Origin: Eucommia ulmoides
Lineage: Eukaryota > Streptophyta > Magnoliopsida > Garryales > Eucommiaceae
DNA length: 64,000 nt
Assembly: GCA_016647705.1 (NCBI GenBank)
Contig: CM028327.1
Coordinates: 40,573,017 to 40,637,016 of the forward strand
Direction of reading: 5' to 3'
Shown here: piece by piece, positions 1 through 9,474 of the stretch
Layout: every line of letters begins with the position of its first letter
Numbering within the stretch: position 1 is the stretch's first letter
Made by a program: the position numbers and the translations under genes
The notes under the pieces: model-generated
Database searches by the model: none
What the model was told of the DNA's origin: nothing
Seen by the model: only the letters and a program-made list of their open reading frames with translations

Positions 1-1659
1 GTTCGGTGTCGTTGAGTTTGTGACTCTCATAGGCAATCGGACGACATTTTTGCATTAATACTCCACCGATGGCAAAGTCTGAGGCATCTATGTGTAGTTC
101 AAATATCTTAGAGTGGTCTGGTAAACACATCACTGGTTCTTCACTAACAGCTTTCTTCAAGTCCTCGAACGAAGTTTGGCATTCGTTCATGCACTCCCAA
201 GGCTTGTTTTTCATGAGTAGGTCAGTCAGTGAGGTTGCTCTTGTTGAGTATGACTTGATGAACCGTCTATAGTAGTTCACTAGTCCAAGGAAATACCTTA
301 ACTCGGGGACCTTAGTGGGAGGTTCCCATTCTTGGATGGCTTTTATCTTAGCTCTGTCCATCATGAGATTTCCATCCTTTATCTTATGCCCCAAGAACAT
401 CACCTCATCTTGGGTGAAGAACATTTCTTTTTCTTGATATATAGCTCGTTTTGCCTTAGGACCTCGAATACCTTTCTCAAATGATCAAGGTATTGTTCCA
501 AAGTCCGGCTATATATCACAATATCGTCAAGATATACTACCACGAACCAATCGAGGTAGGGATGGAACATCTTATTCATGAGGATGCAAAATGTAGCAGG
601 TGCATTAGTGAGACCAAATGGCATAACTAGGAATTCATAGGCACCGTACCTCGTTACGCATGTGGTCTTGGGCTCATCCCCTTCCGATATACGGACTTGG
701 TAGTATCCTGACTGCAAGTCTAACTTCGAGAAGTATCTTGCGTTCCCCAGTTGATCGAACAAGTCGGCACTAAGTGTGATATGATACTTGTTCTTTATCG
801 TGATCTTGTTTAGAGCCCGGTAGTCAATGCATATCCTTAAAGAGCCATCATTCTTCTTTTGAAAGAGAACCGGGGCACTAAACGGGGCTTTGGAGGGTCT
901 GACGAAACCAGCATCCAACAATTCGTTGAGTTTCTTTCGTAGTTATGCTAATTCTGAATTCTCCATCCTATAGGGACTTATTGCTGGTGGTCTCGTGCCA
1001 GGCTCCAACTCAATTTCGTGATCGACTTCCCTCCTTGGAGGTAACCGTTTAGGTAATGCCTTCGGCATCACATCTTGGAATTCGTCCAAGACGGCTTGTA
1101 CTTCTGTGAGCAAGCTTTGTTGGGGTGGCACCACTTCATCATCATCCTCCTTTAGGATGACTAAGTAACTATCTTCTTCCATTTTCAACCCTTCTTGAAT
1201 TGGAGAGCCGAGAGAATTTGGGTAGTAGGCTTAGCGGCCCTTTTCGTCGGTACTACACAAGCCTTTGTACCATCCATAATGCACATAGAGTTTAAAAATG
1301 GGACTAGAAAAGCTCTAACTTGGTCCAAAAACTCTATGCCAAAGACAACTGAGAAATCATTTATGGGTGCTACCGACAAATTGACCAGGCCAGTCCATGC
1401 AACAAGACTGCATAACTCCAAGAGCAACTCCCTAGAGAGGGCGTACTGCCGAGTTCACTGCTTTGAGAGATCCTCATTTTTTAACAACATTGAGACCGAA
1501 TCTCTTGGCTTCCTCCAGTGAGATAAAGTTGTGGGATGCACCTGTGTCGACCACGGCTTTGGTGACCTTCCTGTTGATGGTAGCATCCACAAACATCAAC
1601 CATTTTACACAGGTCTTTGGCACATTCTGCAACGCACTGAGTAGTTGTAACGATCCCAT
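1..1659 (-). pseudogene. Ty3/gypsy pol pseudogene: protease, RT, start of RNase H
   Basis: The minus strand encodes an aspartic protease (motif DTGASHNF, about 1530-1560), then reverse transcriptase. RT blocks are [56 protein letters not shown] and the catalytic box [11 protein letters not shown], about 400-921, all intact in this stretch. Positions 1-400 continue with the FLGHKI block and an RNase H start (HIDASDFAIGGVLMQ). Breaks: an in-frame TAA at 943-945, a frameshift at about 1185 and stops near 1440-1480 in the protease tail. What is seen is a pol with an intact-looking RT core but disrupted reading; transcription or protein is not expected. Confidence 0.92.
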
Positions 1660-2715
1660 CCTTGCGCTTTCATCCTCATTGCCTATTTCTTGGTCATGTT
1701 TGGAGACAACTATGACATTTATTGCCTTCCTTTTCGGGCATTCTCGTACCCAATTTGGTTCGCCACATATAAAGCACGTTAGTCAGGGCTTCAAGGAATC
1801 ACAATCTTCCATTTTCTTCTCCTTGTCTTGCGACCTGAACGAGGAGTTTTCTTTATAACTCTTGTAGCCTTGACTTTTGGCATGACCTACACCATTCTTC
1901 CCTCCACCAAACTTTTTATCCTTAGCCTTCGAACTCTCTTTGTTTTTGGAGTAGTCAATGTGGCTCTCAGCAGCCGCAATGGCCGAAGATAAGTCTTGGA
2001 CACTACGTCGCTTGAACTCGATTTTTGCCCATGACTAGAGACCATCCATGAATAAGAACAACGCATCGTTATCTGACGTGGCAGGGACTTCTAGCAATAA
2101 GGTTGTGAATTCCTTCTCATAGTCCTTTATGCTAATTGTCTGCTTTAGTCTTCGAAGTTTACCCATCGTCTCTTCCTCAGCATTCAAGGGGAAGAATTGA
2201 CTTTTAAGCTCCTTCTTGAAATCATCAAAGGAGTCTATTTTGCAAATGTCTCATTTCACCTCTCCATGCTTTCGTCTCCACTATAGCATAGCGGTATCGG
2301 TCAGGTACATGGCAGCCGTTTGGATCTTACTAGCATGGTCCGTTATGCTAGTCGCCTCAAAGTACTGGGCAAGGCCCCATAGGAAGTTCTCAACTTCCCT
2401 AGCATCCCTAGCACCATCAAAGGACTTTGGCTTGGGAACTTCCACTTTCTTGGCCTTAATAATGGTGGTTGTGCTAGTTCCCGAAGCCACAACCCGTTTG
2501 CAAAGTGCTAGTTCTCCCACCATATCTTCTACTCTAAGTAGTACATTGTTGATCTCTCTTTGGAAAAGATCATGTACCTTGGTTAGTTCGGACTTTAGCC
2601 CGCCAATCTCTTGCTGTAACCCACTATCTAGCCCGTCGAGGGACACCTTTATTGCCGCATGGATCTCCGTGTCCTCAACTTCCAAGTCATTGCAGTGTTT
2701 TTCCCGGATATCCAC
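1660..2715 (-). pseudogene. Ty3/gypsy gag pseudogene with altered zinc knuckle
   Basis: The longest open piece (2281-2715) has a coiled-coil-like N-terminal part followed by the gag core (block KPKSFDGARDAREVENFL, then QTAAMYLTDTAML). Downstream the frame is broken several times. At about 1736-1790 the nucleocapsid zinc knuckle reads CFICGEPNWVRECP. Its spacing matches the CX2CX3HX4C form found in this group, but the expected His is Asn, so zinc binding is probably lost. The protein would form the capsid of the retroelement particle. It sits directly downstream of the primer-binding site, as expected for gag. Confidence 0.8.
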
Positions 2716-2925
2716 TTTTGATTAGACAACTCACCCAAGCAGTCATGCACGTTCCCCATACGTGCTTCCAAGTTAGAGATTATGTCTTTTGACTTGGCTC
2801 GAGACTCTTTTTATGGTGGTTTCCGAACTTCCTCACGCCCATGTTCCGCTGGTGGAGCTTCCATGCTTGGTGTGGCTAGGGCACTAGTCTTCATTATGCC
2901 AAGGCTAGCAAAGCTTCAACTTGGA

Positions 2926-2937
2926 GCTCTAATACTA
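2926..2937 (-). other. Primer-binding site (initiator tRNA-Met type)
   Basis: On the minus strand this reads TAGTATTAGAGC, a 10 of 12 match to TGGTATCAGAGC, the usual plant tRNA-Met primer site. It starts two bases inside the LTR end, which fixes the LTR boundary at 2940. Confidence 0.75.
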
Positions 2938-3167
2938 ACTGTCACGACCCTAGCACTTTATCTAGCAATCGTGCGGTACTTAGCATGGTCCGTTGTACTA
3001 AGCCTGCCTTTGAACCCGAAATCAATACTCCAAAGAGACTAGAAAATGACTTAGAGATTTTAGAGGACACAAGAGTAAAGCTAGAACACAAGAGAGTTTG
3101 AAAGAATGCTTGTATTACTCTTAGAGAAAACTTTCCAAGGATGCTTACAAATGAAGGACAAGAGGCC

Positions 3168-3175
3168 TATTTATA
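3168..3175 (-). promoter_or_regulatory. LTR TATA box
   Basis: The minus strand reads TATAAATA. It lies inside the LTR and downstream, in the transcription sense of the element, of the GAA/TTC motif cluster, as expected at the U3/R border. Confidence 0.65.
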
Positions 3176-3239
3176 GGGTGATACCAATTACACTAACGGT
3201 TAGGATTGTGCCACTTGTTATGATCCTACAATGTGTCTA

Positions 3240-3446
3240 GAATATTCATAAGTTCTCTATATAACTCTAGTTGTATTTACAACATTTCATAAGATTCTAG
3301 AACATTCTAGGAAAGTCTAGCCATGTCAAGATATTTCTAGCAAACTCTAGAGTCTTCCGAATTATCTCGCTCTTTCTTGCAAGTTCCAGCATTCTCCAGA
3401 TTATTCCGGCTCCTTCCAATATATGTTAGTGCAGTCTAGAAAATTC
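3240..3446 (-). promoter_or_regulatory. Cluster of heat-shock-element-like motifs in the LTR U3
   Basis: Heat-shock factors bind alternating GAA/TTC units spaced by two bases. Here GAATATTC is at 3240-3247; TTCTAGAACATTC at 3295-3307, followed at the same spacing by GGA; and GAAAATTC at 3439-3446. Several weaker TTC-type units lie between. All are about 65-280 bp upstream of the element's TATA box. This matches the layout of heat-activated plant LTRs such as ONSEN (known); activity here is an inference. Confidence 0.5.
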
Positions 3447-3532
3447 TAGATCCTTTAGGCAACACACTTTTGGATATTTAGGGACAACTTGAGCAGGACA
3501 TAACACAACGCTCCCTTGTTTTTTTAAAATTA

Positions 3533-3586
3533 ATTTGGGTTAATTACAGAAACACCCTTTGGAGTGTTTGTGTAATTAACCCAAAT
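3533..3586. repeat. Imperfect inverted repeat (hairpin), 26-bp arms
   Basis: Arms 3533-3558 and 3561-3586 pair at about 23 of 26 positions with a 2-base loop. The sequence includes GGGTTAATTAC, a motif seen at the ends of small AT-rich plant repeats; the same GGGTTAATTACAG string recurs at 27903. It lies just outside the retroelement LTR. It may be a very small MITE remnant. Confidence 0.7.
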
Positions 3587-3832
3587 AAAGAAAAAAATGG
3601 AACATTGGCTCAAAGGGAGCCATGCTCTCTTGTAGCAGCCCACAACAAGCCTGCATAGCAGGCGGAAAGAAAAAGAAAGAAAATCAGCTCCATTGAGGCC
3701 CATTTTTTGGCAGACAAAGAAAAATCGGTCATATCCTGACTGTTTTCCTCTAATTTGGAAACAAGTTGGAATCAATGTCAGTCAGGTAATAAAGTTAACT
3801 TTATTAAAAATATAAATTGGTCGGGGGGCTTA

Positions 3833-4256
3833 GGGCTTGTTTGGTTGGATCAAATAGAATCAAGGTGGAATAAAATGGGAGAAAGAATGGAATGAGAGAA
3901 GAAATAAAATAGATTTGTCAATGAAACCACCATTCTGTTAACATGTTTGGATGTTATGAAATGAGAGAATGAATAAAATAATGAAACAGAACAAAATTTT
4001 CATAATGCCCTTTTAGATATCAATTTTGAATATATATCTAATGATAGATTAATTTTTTTTAAAAAAAATGATTACAAAGATGACTTCTAATAATAGGATG
4101 GGCTTTGGGAATGGGTTTTTGTGGATTTTTTTTTTCCCATTGGGTTGGATTAATCTCAACCCATGAACTATAGAATTTAATTCCATCATCTTTCATTCCA
4201 ATGGAATTAAGGAAATTGGAATCGGTTCCACCACAATTCCGCTCAACCAAATGCCA
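3833..4256. mobile_element. Tourist-like (PIF/Harbinger) MITE
   Basis: About 424 bp flanked on both sides by TTA (3830-3832 and 4257-4259), the target duplication of PIF/Harbinger elements. The left end is GGGCTTGTTTGGTTG; the right end, reverse-complemented, is TGGCATTTGGTTG, giving imperfect terminal inverted repeats typical of Tourist. Internal sequence is AT-rich and noncoding. The small ORF at 4059-4250 on the minus strand is a by-product. Confidence 0.75.
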
Positions 4257-4259
4257 TTA

Positions 4260-5050
4260 GTGTTTCTACTTCTATTTGTGAATAGAAATTGATATTGGAA
4301 ATAGTTATATTATGTTGAAATGAAAAATAATGTATATACAAAGGCAACAGTTAAAATTGCGGTATAAATGAATCTGATATATATCTTAATTTGTACAGAC
4401 GAACTCGATATAACAATTTAAAAATTTTGCTCAATTATGATTTTTGTTGAAGTTGGATTATGAATGGTGATGATGTCCTAATCTCGGTATCACAGCAAAG
4501 AGTGAGGTGACTTCTTATCCTTAACTTTTAGCATCAGAACCTGCAGAAAATCTTACATCGGAGGGTTGTATCTCAGTGAAAAATCTCCAGAGTAATAGTA
4601 AGTATTTGAGATGGGTATAATTTCTGATTTAAATGTGTAAAGCGTTTTTTTAACTTACTTCAATCCTCTCACATTTTGGATATTTATAGATACCCGTTTG
4701 GCGGAAAAAAATGGAGGGAGAGTGCTCAACAATGACTTTTAACGAGTTTGTTGGAAGATTCTCTGGTTGTTTAGAGAGAAGTATAACCCAAGCATGAAGT
4801 CACCACATGCGGGCATGAATTGTGTGATCCTTGCAAATGAATGTCCCGGACGGGTCAAATCTCAATTCCGAATTTGACCCGTCTTTAATTCATGGGTATG
4901 AATGTGGACCATTTTACCCTTTATCAAATCGAATGATTAATCCAAAATATTTAAGATTTAAACTACTATGGATAAAAAATAAGGCACTGATTATAATGAT
5001 ACTTAAAGTTTCAGGGTCAAAAGTGTAATACTTTTCATCAAATTGCTGCA
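4260..5050. other. Intergenic region upstream of gene 1
   Basis: AT-rich sequence without a supported gene. It contains a perfect 12-bp-arm inverted repeat at 4849-4883 (annotated separately). The short ORFs here (for example 4831-5028) lack homology I recognise. Confidence 0.6.
4849..4883. repeat. Perfect 12-bp inverted repeat upstream of gene 1
   Basis: GACGGGTCAAAT (4849-4860) is repeated as ATTTGACCCGTC (4872-4883) with an 11-base loop. It lies about 170 bp upstream of the TATA box of gene 1. The arms contain GGTCAAA/TTTGACC. TTGACC is a WRKY-type W-box core (known), so a regulatory role is possible but unproven; it may equally be a small transposon footprint. Confidence 0.75.
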
Positions 5051-5056
5051 TATAAA
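5051..5056 (+). promoter_or_regulatory. TATA box of gene 1
   Basis: TATAAA, 45 bp upstream of the ATG at 5102. This predicts a transcription start near 5080 and a very short 5' leader. Confidence 0.6.
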
Positions 5057-5101
5057 CCCCTCCTGAAATACATTTCAAAGTCTGAAACTGAAAACAGAGA
5101 G

Positions 5102-8100
5102 ATGAGCGAATCGATGATGCAAAATCCATACGACTTTCAAGAAACCCAACAAATCGGTGGACTCTCGTCGTCCGTTTTGACCGCCGGTGATGGCGTCAAT
5201 CTCCTCTCCTCCTCCGCTGAGCCCTGCAGTTCTAAAAAGAAACGATCTCTCCGATCAACTACGCTCCGCCGCCGCCGCCGCCGCGGATTCGCCAAGATTC
5301 CACTTCCCATAACCTCTCCATTTCCTTCTGCCGCCGCTCTCCCCCGTTCCGATTCCCACCCAATCAACTTTCCCTTGGTTCCCACCTCTCATTTCTTGAA
5401 CTCTCAGTCGCCGGACACTCTCGACAACGACAATCTTCCGGCATTCGCATCTCCGGAGAAGCTAACGACCGCCATTCGTCGGACGGCACCTGACCTAACT
5501 TCGTCAGCTTATCAATTCCCGGTACAGCCTCCGGCAGCAATAACATCACCGACTTCCAGTACTCAGGCCATGGATTTGACCCCAGCAGAGAGTCCCAGCT
5601 GCAAGGTTCATCTCTTGAAAATCCTCCCCCCTCCCCCATATTTTTCATAAATTACATTTTCAACCTCCCAATTTTACTTTGATTTTAAATTGGGTGTTTC
5701 TGTGTCAAGTCCCTTATTTTTCCTTTAATTTTAAAAAAAATCGTATAAGTAATTACAACTTGTATTTTAAGTCATGCACATTAAAAAAGGTGGAAGACCC
5801 AAATCCCAATATATGCGTTGTACTCTCGTAGTTACATGTATCTAATTTGTCTGTAAAATATTTATTAGTTGTAATAAATATTACAAAAATATAATATAGT
5901 TACATGTAATTTGTAATTTGTAACATGTAACTAATATTATACAGACGTGAGGACATGCGTGACTAATACGCAAGTAAAAATCAATTCAAGGAACTAAATC
6001 AAAATTTATATTTTAAATAGGACTAATAATATTACACTCACTATTTGAGACTAATAACTGATTATACCTTATAAATTTTGATCAAAATTGAAATTTCGTG
6101 GACCAAATTGAAATTAGTTGTAAATTGCAGAGACTAAAGCGAATGAAGGATATAATCAAAGAGATGAGTCAATGGTGTGAGCAACTCATGGATGAAGATG
6201 AAGATAATAATCCAAAGGTAATTCTTTCAAATTTGAATAAAAAATACAATTTTGTACGCACTTTTTTTTATCTCAATTTTCAATTTAGTCCTCAAGTTAT
6301 TAATTTTAACAATTGGTTCCATAAACTATGACATGTGTTTGTAGTCCAATTATTAAGGTTTGATATATAATTATGGCGATATAAAAGGGTATTGATTCAT
6401 ATCCAAATTGACTTTTAATAATGTAATATAAAATGCTAACGAAATAATTATAAAAGAAGATGAATTTATCATTTTTATGAGTAAAAAATTTAAATTAAAT
6501 CCGTCTATATGGGTACCTATATTTTTTTTCCTTTGAAAATTTGTTGAGAGCTCCCAAATTTTACAAAATAATTTTTTATGGACTAGTAAAAATAATTTCA
6601 TACAAAAATACATAGTAATTTCATTCCAAAAATCACCCCTTCTTTATATATGTGTACAAAAATAATTTCCAATTAAATTTTGGGTAAGTGGGCCGGAAGT
6701 CTCAAATAATATACTTAATTTTAAAAATGTCCCGATTAAGATATAAGTTGACTTAGTTCCGTATTGCAGAGATTGTGGAGAGAATTTGATGAATAAATTC
6801 GTATTATAGTAAATATTAATTACATGTAACGAATATTAGTTACAATTTAATAATTGTTATATTTTTACATATATCTGTATATTTTTTGTAACATGTACTT
6901 ATGCAATATTAATTACATGTTACAATTATATATATCTGTGTAATATTTATGACATTGAACAAATATTATACACATAAATTAGTTTAATATTAATTACATG
7001 TATTTATGTACATTTAGTTACATGTAACTAATTACATGTATTTTGTGTGATTTTTCTTACATCTAACAAAATTTTACATACAAATTAGTTACATGTTACA
7101 AAATACAATAATATTTGTTACATCTAACAAAAATTTACACACAAAATTGTTACATATAACCGTGTTTATGCAGACGCGTGTAGTAGACTTTCACTTTTTT
7201 TTTTTTTTTTTTAAATTGGCGAGACTAAAACACGAGTTTTTTTTTCTATCTCTGAGACTTTTTTAAAATTAAGGGTGAAATAAGATACCTCCCACCGAAT
7301 GACTCTTACATTTTTTCCATTAAAAAATATTACTTTTTTAAACATTTTTTTTAAGTAAGACTTGTGAACAATGTTTTATTTGAGTAAAGACATGTTTGAT
7401 AAAAAAATTAAGTGCTTAAAATTGATTATATTAAGTACTTAATTAATTAAGTTTATTTGATAAATGTAATTAATATCACTTAATTAATTAAGTTAACTTA
7501 AAAATTAAGTCAAAATGTGAGTAAAAAATTAAGTCAAGATCTCTTCACTTATTTCATTTTACTTAATGCACTCCATTATTTTTCATTTAAAAAAAATTAT
7601 ATTTTGATCATTTTACTCTTGATCCCCTATGAGCGTTTAATTAGAGTTAAGATTAATGAGAATTAGATTAATTTTAGATTATTTTATGATTTTAATTTTA
7701 TTTTATATTTAAATTATTGTTATAATTTAATTTAAGCAATCAAACTACATAACAAAATACATAATATTTACATATTTTTTGGTTAATTTCTATTTTTAAT
7801 TTTAATATAATTTTTTTTAAAAAAAAATGGCATCCTGATTTTATTATTTTGTTCTCAATTTTTTATTTTATTTTATTTTCACATTATTTTGATTCAAAAG
7901 TAGTTATGTAAATTAAACAATTTTCAGCATACAAATTTTGTACTTATCAAACAAAGAAAAAAAAATTCAACACTTAAATTTTCAGCACTTAAAATTTCAG
8001 CACTTAAAAATTAAGTCGTTATTAAACAAGCCGTAAGTCTTAAAAAGTTGTTTGATTTGAAAATAGAACTTATGGACTAAAGCTCCTTTTTTTTTTTTGG

Positions 8101-9370
8101 TAGAAATATTTGTTTTCTTATAAAAAATTAGAGGTTTTTGGTGAAAAGTTACGGGCTTAAAATTTTAGCTCATGTAGTCCATATGTTATAGTAATTTTTT
8201 TAAAAATCCAAAGTTATTATACTACATAAAAGTTACTGTAATTTTTTCATATACTTTTTTTAAGTAACTCTTATGACATATGACTTTGAATTTTTGACAA
8301 AATTATTAAACTTCTCAAAATATTATTATACATTGTGAATAATTAATTACAAAATTTAGGGTTATTACAAAAAAATAAAAAAAAAAACAAAAAACTATTA
8401 TTTTTAGTCATCTTTATGATTTTATTTTTTTTAAGTCGAGGAGAGACTTAAGTTCTCCCTCAACTTTTGAAATTTTCCATTTTTACCTATATCTTTATAA
8501 AAATTCAATTAAAATTCTCAAATTTTTATGATTTATATAAATATAATAACCTTTTATTTTTAGTTTTTTGGTGAACAATTTACAAAATTAAAATTTTAAT
8601 TTATGCAGTCTATGCGCTACAGTTATTTTTCCTGAAGTCCAAAGTAATTAGAAAATTGGGAGGTTGAAAATGTGATTTGCTAAAAAATTTGGTTTCTAAA
8701 AAAATTACTATAGTGCGTGGACTGTTTAATTTTGTGGACTATTCACCAATCCCTCGTTTTTTTTTCCTCGTATAAACTAAACAAAATGTTTACAAATAAT
8801 ATACCATTTAGGAGCCACATTAGGTCGAGGAAGGACTTAAGTCTACCCTCAGCTTTTGAATTTTTTTATTTTTACCCTTATATTTTTATAAAAATGCAAT
8901 TAGAACTCTATTTTTTTTTTACATAAACTCCCCTGATTTATCTAAAATATAATAAACATCTATTTTTTTTTCACCCCTCACACAATTTTTTAGATCCGCC
9001 ACAGCTGATACCCATTGAGATTAAAAAAAGAAGGCGGCGGGGACCAAGATCCCAACTAGGCACTACCTAGATTCGCCCTCGAGTATACCATAAGTGAAAT
9101 TTGTAAGAGTGTCAATAGCATTTTCCTTAATAACTAAGTTCCATAAATTTGTGGCTCATTTATTTATTTATTTATTTTTTTGGGGGGTGTGATTTGTAAT
9201 TTTTGATTATGTGTTGTTTGTTTCAGGAGGGTGAATGTAAGATTGAGAGAGAGGAATCTGTGAGGGTGGAGAGAGTTGGGAATGGCTTGGTAATTCATTT
9301 TAGGTGCCCCTGTGGTGAAGGCTATCAAATCCTTCTTTCTGGAAACAATTGCTACTACAAGTTAATCTAG
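5102..9370 (+). CDS. Small plant protein of unknown function (three exons, 244 aa)
   Basis: Proposed exons are 5102-5605, 6131-6217 and 9227-9370. All junctions are GT-AG and all introns are phase 0 (CAAG|GTTC...GCAG|AGA; AAAG|GTAA...TTTCAG|GAG). The join gives 168+29+47 = 244 residues and ends at TAG 9368-9370; AATAAA lies at 9455-9460. The N-terminal two thirds is Ser/Pro-rich and looks disordered, with a basic run at residues 45-62 (KKKRSL...LRRRRRRG) that could be a nuclear localisation signal. Exon 2 is charged and helical (KRMKDIIKEMSQWCEQLM), then acidic. The C-terminus has a compact Cys-bearing block, FRCPCGEGYQILLSG, ending NNCYYKLI (Cys 224, 226, 239). I do not recognise the family. 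Codon-like exon ends, splice sites, TATA and poly(A) signal together make it a credible expressed gene. Intron 2 is about 3.0 kb and filled with MITE-like repeats. Confidence 0.78.
5690..6085 (-). repeat. R1 MITE-like repeat, copy 1 (inside intron 1 of gene 1)
   Basis: AT-rich sequence with repeated TTACATGTAA-type words, in reverse orientation. Its end, read on the minus strand, shares the block AAAATACAAGTTG...AAATAAGGGA with the copies at 6685, 21215, 21930 and 29510. It sits almost wholly inside intron 1. Borders are approximate. Confidence 0.65.
6685..7310 (+). repeat. R1 MITE-like repeat, copy 2 (intron 2 of gene 1)
   Basis: About 620 bp. The left end has GGCCGGAAGTCTC followed by CTTAATTTTAAAAATGTCCC; the right end has TTTTTTAAAATTAAGGGTG and ATACCTCCCACCGAATG. 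The ends form an imperfect terminal inverted repeat of about 45 bp. The middle is a string of ACATGTAAC/TTACATG words. Long stretches align with the copies at 21215 and 29510. Confidence 0.75.
7389..8032. mobile_element. MITE candidate with TGTTTGATAA-type termini
   Basis: About 644 bp in intron 2 of gene 1. The left end GACATGTTTGATAA and the reverse-complemented right end GGCTTGTTTAATAA form imperfect inverted repeats, continuing into TTAAGTGCT-rich subterminal repeats on both sides (for example GCACTTAAAATTTCAG near the right end). Such TTTGATAA termini with subterminal repeats suggest a hAT-like MITE. The superfamily is a guess. Confidence 0.55.
8427..8966. repeat. Pair of diverged direct repeats in intron 2 of gene 1
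   Basis: The segment at about 8427-8560 (GGAGAGACTTAAGTTCTCCC...) recurs at about 8822-8966 (GGAAGGACTTAAGTCTACCC...) with the same following order of words (TTTTTACC, TTTTTATAAAAAT, TATAATAA). This suggests either a duplicated repeat or the two ends of one decayed element. Noncoding. Confidence 0.55.
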
Positions 9371-9474
9371 AGATAGAGAGATTTTTTTTTTTTTTTTTTG
9401 TGCTAAGAAGTTTGGGGATAAAATTGTACTTTTCTTGAAATGTGATTTTGGATTAATAAAATTTAGGAAAAATG

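Larger units (their letters stand above)
1..3507 (-). mobile_element. Decayed Ty3/gypsy LTR retrotransposon, 5' part (cut by window edge)
   Basis: Read on the minus strand, this runs 5' LTR (2940-3507), primer-binding site, gag, zinc knuckle, aspartic protease, reverse transcriptase, and the start of the RNase H region, which runs off the window at position 1. Integrase and the 3' LTR are outside. The gag-protease-RT-RNase H order is that of Ty3/gypsy. The coding region has several in-frame stops and frameshifts, so the copy is not autonomous. The target duplication cannot be checked because only one end is present. Lineage within Ty3/gypsy is not certain. Confidence 0.93.
2940..3507 (-). repeat. 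5' LTR of the Ty3/gypsy element
   Basis: 568 bp with TG...CA ends (minus strand begins TGTTATGTCC and ends GTGACA). The inner end abuts the tRNA-Met-like primer-binding site. It contains a TATA box (3168-3175, minus strand) and, upstream of it, a cluster of heat-shock-element-like motifs. The partner LTR is outside the window, so the outer end is inferred from the TG start only. Confidence 0.8.

Noticed and set aside
1195..1858. Plus-strand ORFs within the first gypsy element
   Set aside because: Antisense shadows of the protease and gag regions, whose minus-strand translation shows clear retroviral motifs.
5137..5648. Antisense ORFs opposite exon 1 of gene 1
   Set aside because: Shadow frames of a GC-rich exon; the sense frame connects through good splice sites to conserved-looking downstream exons.
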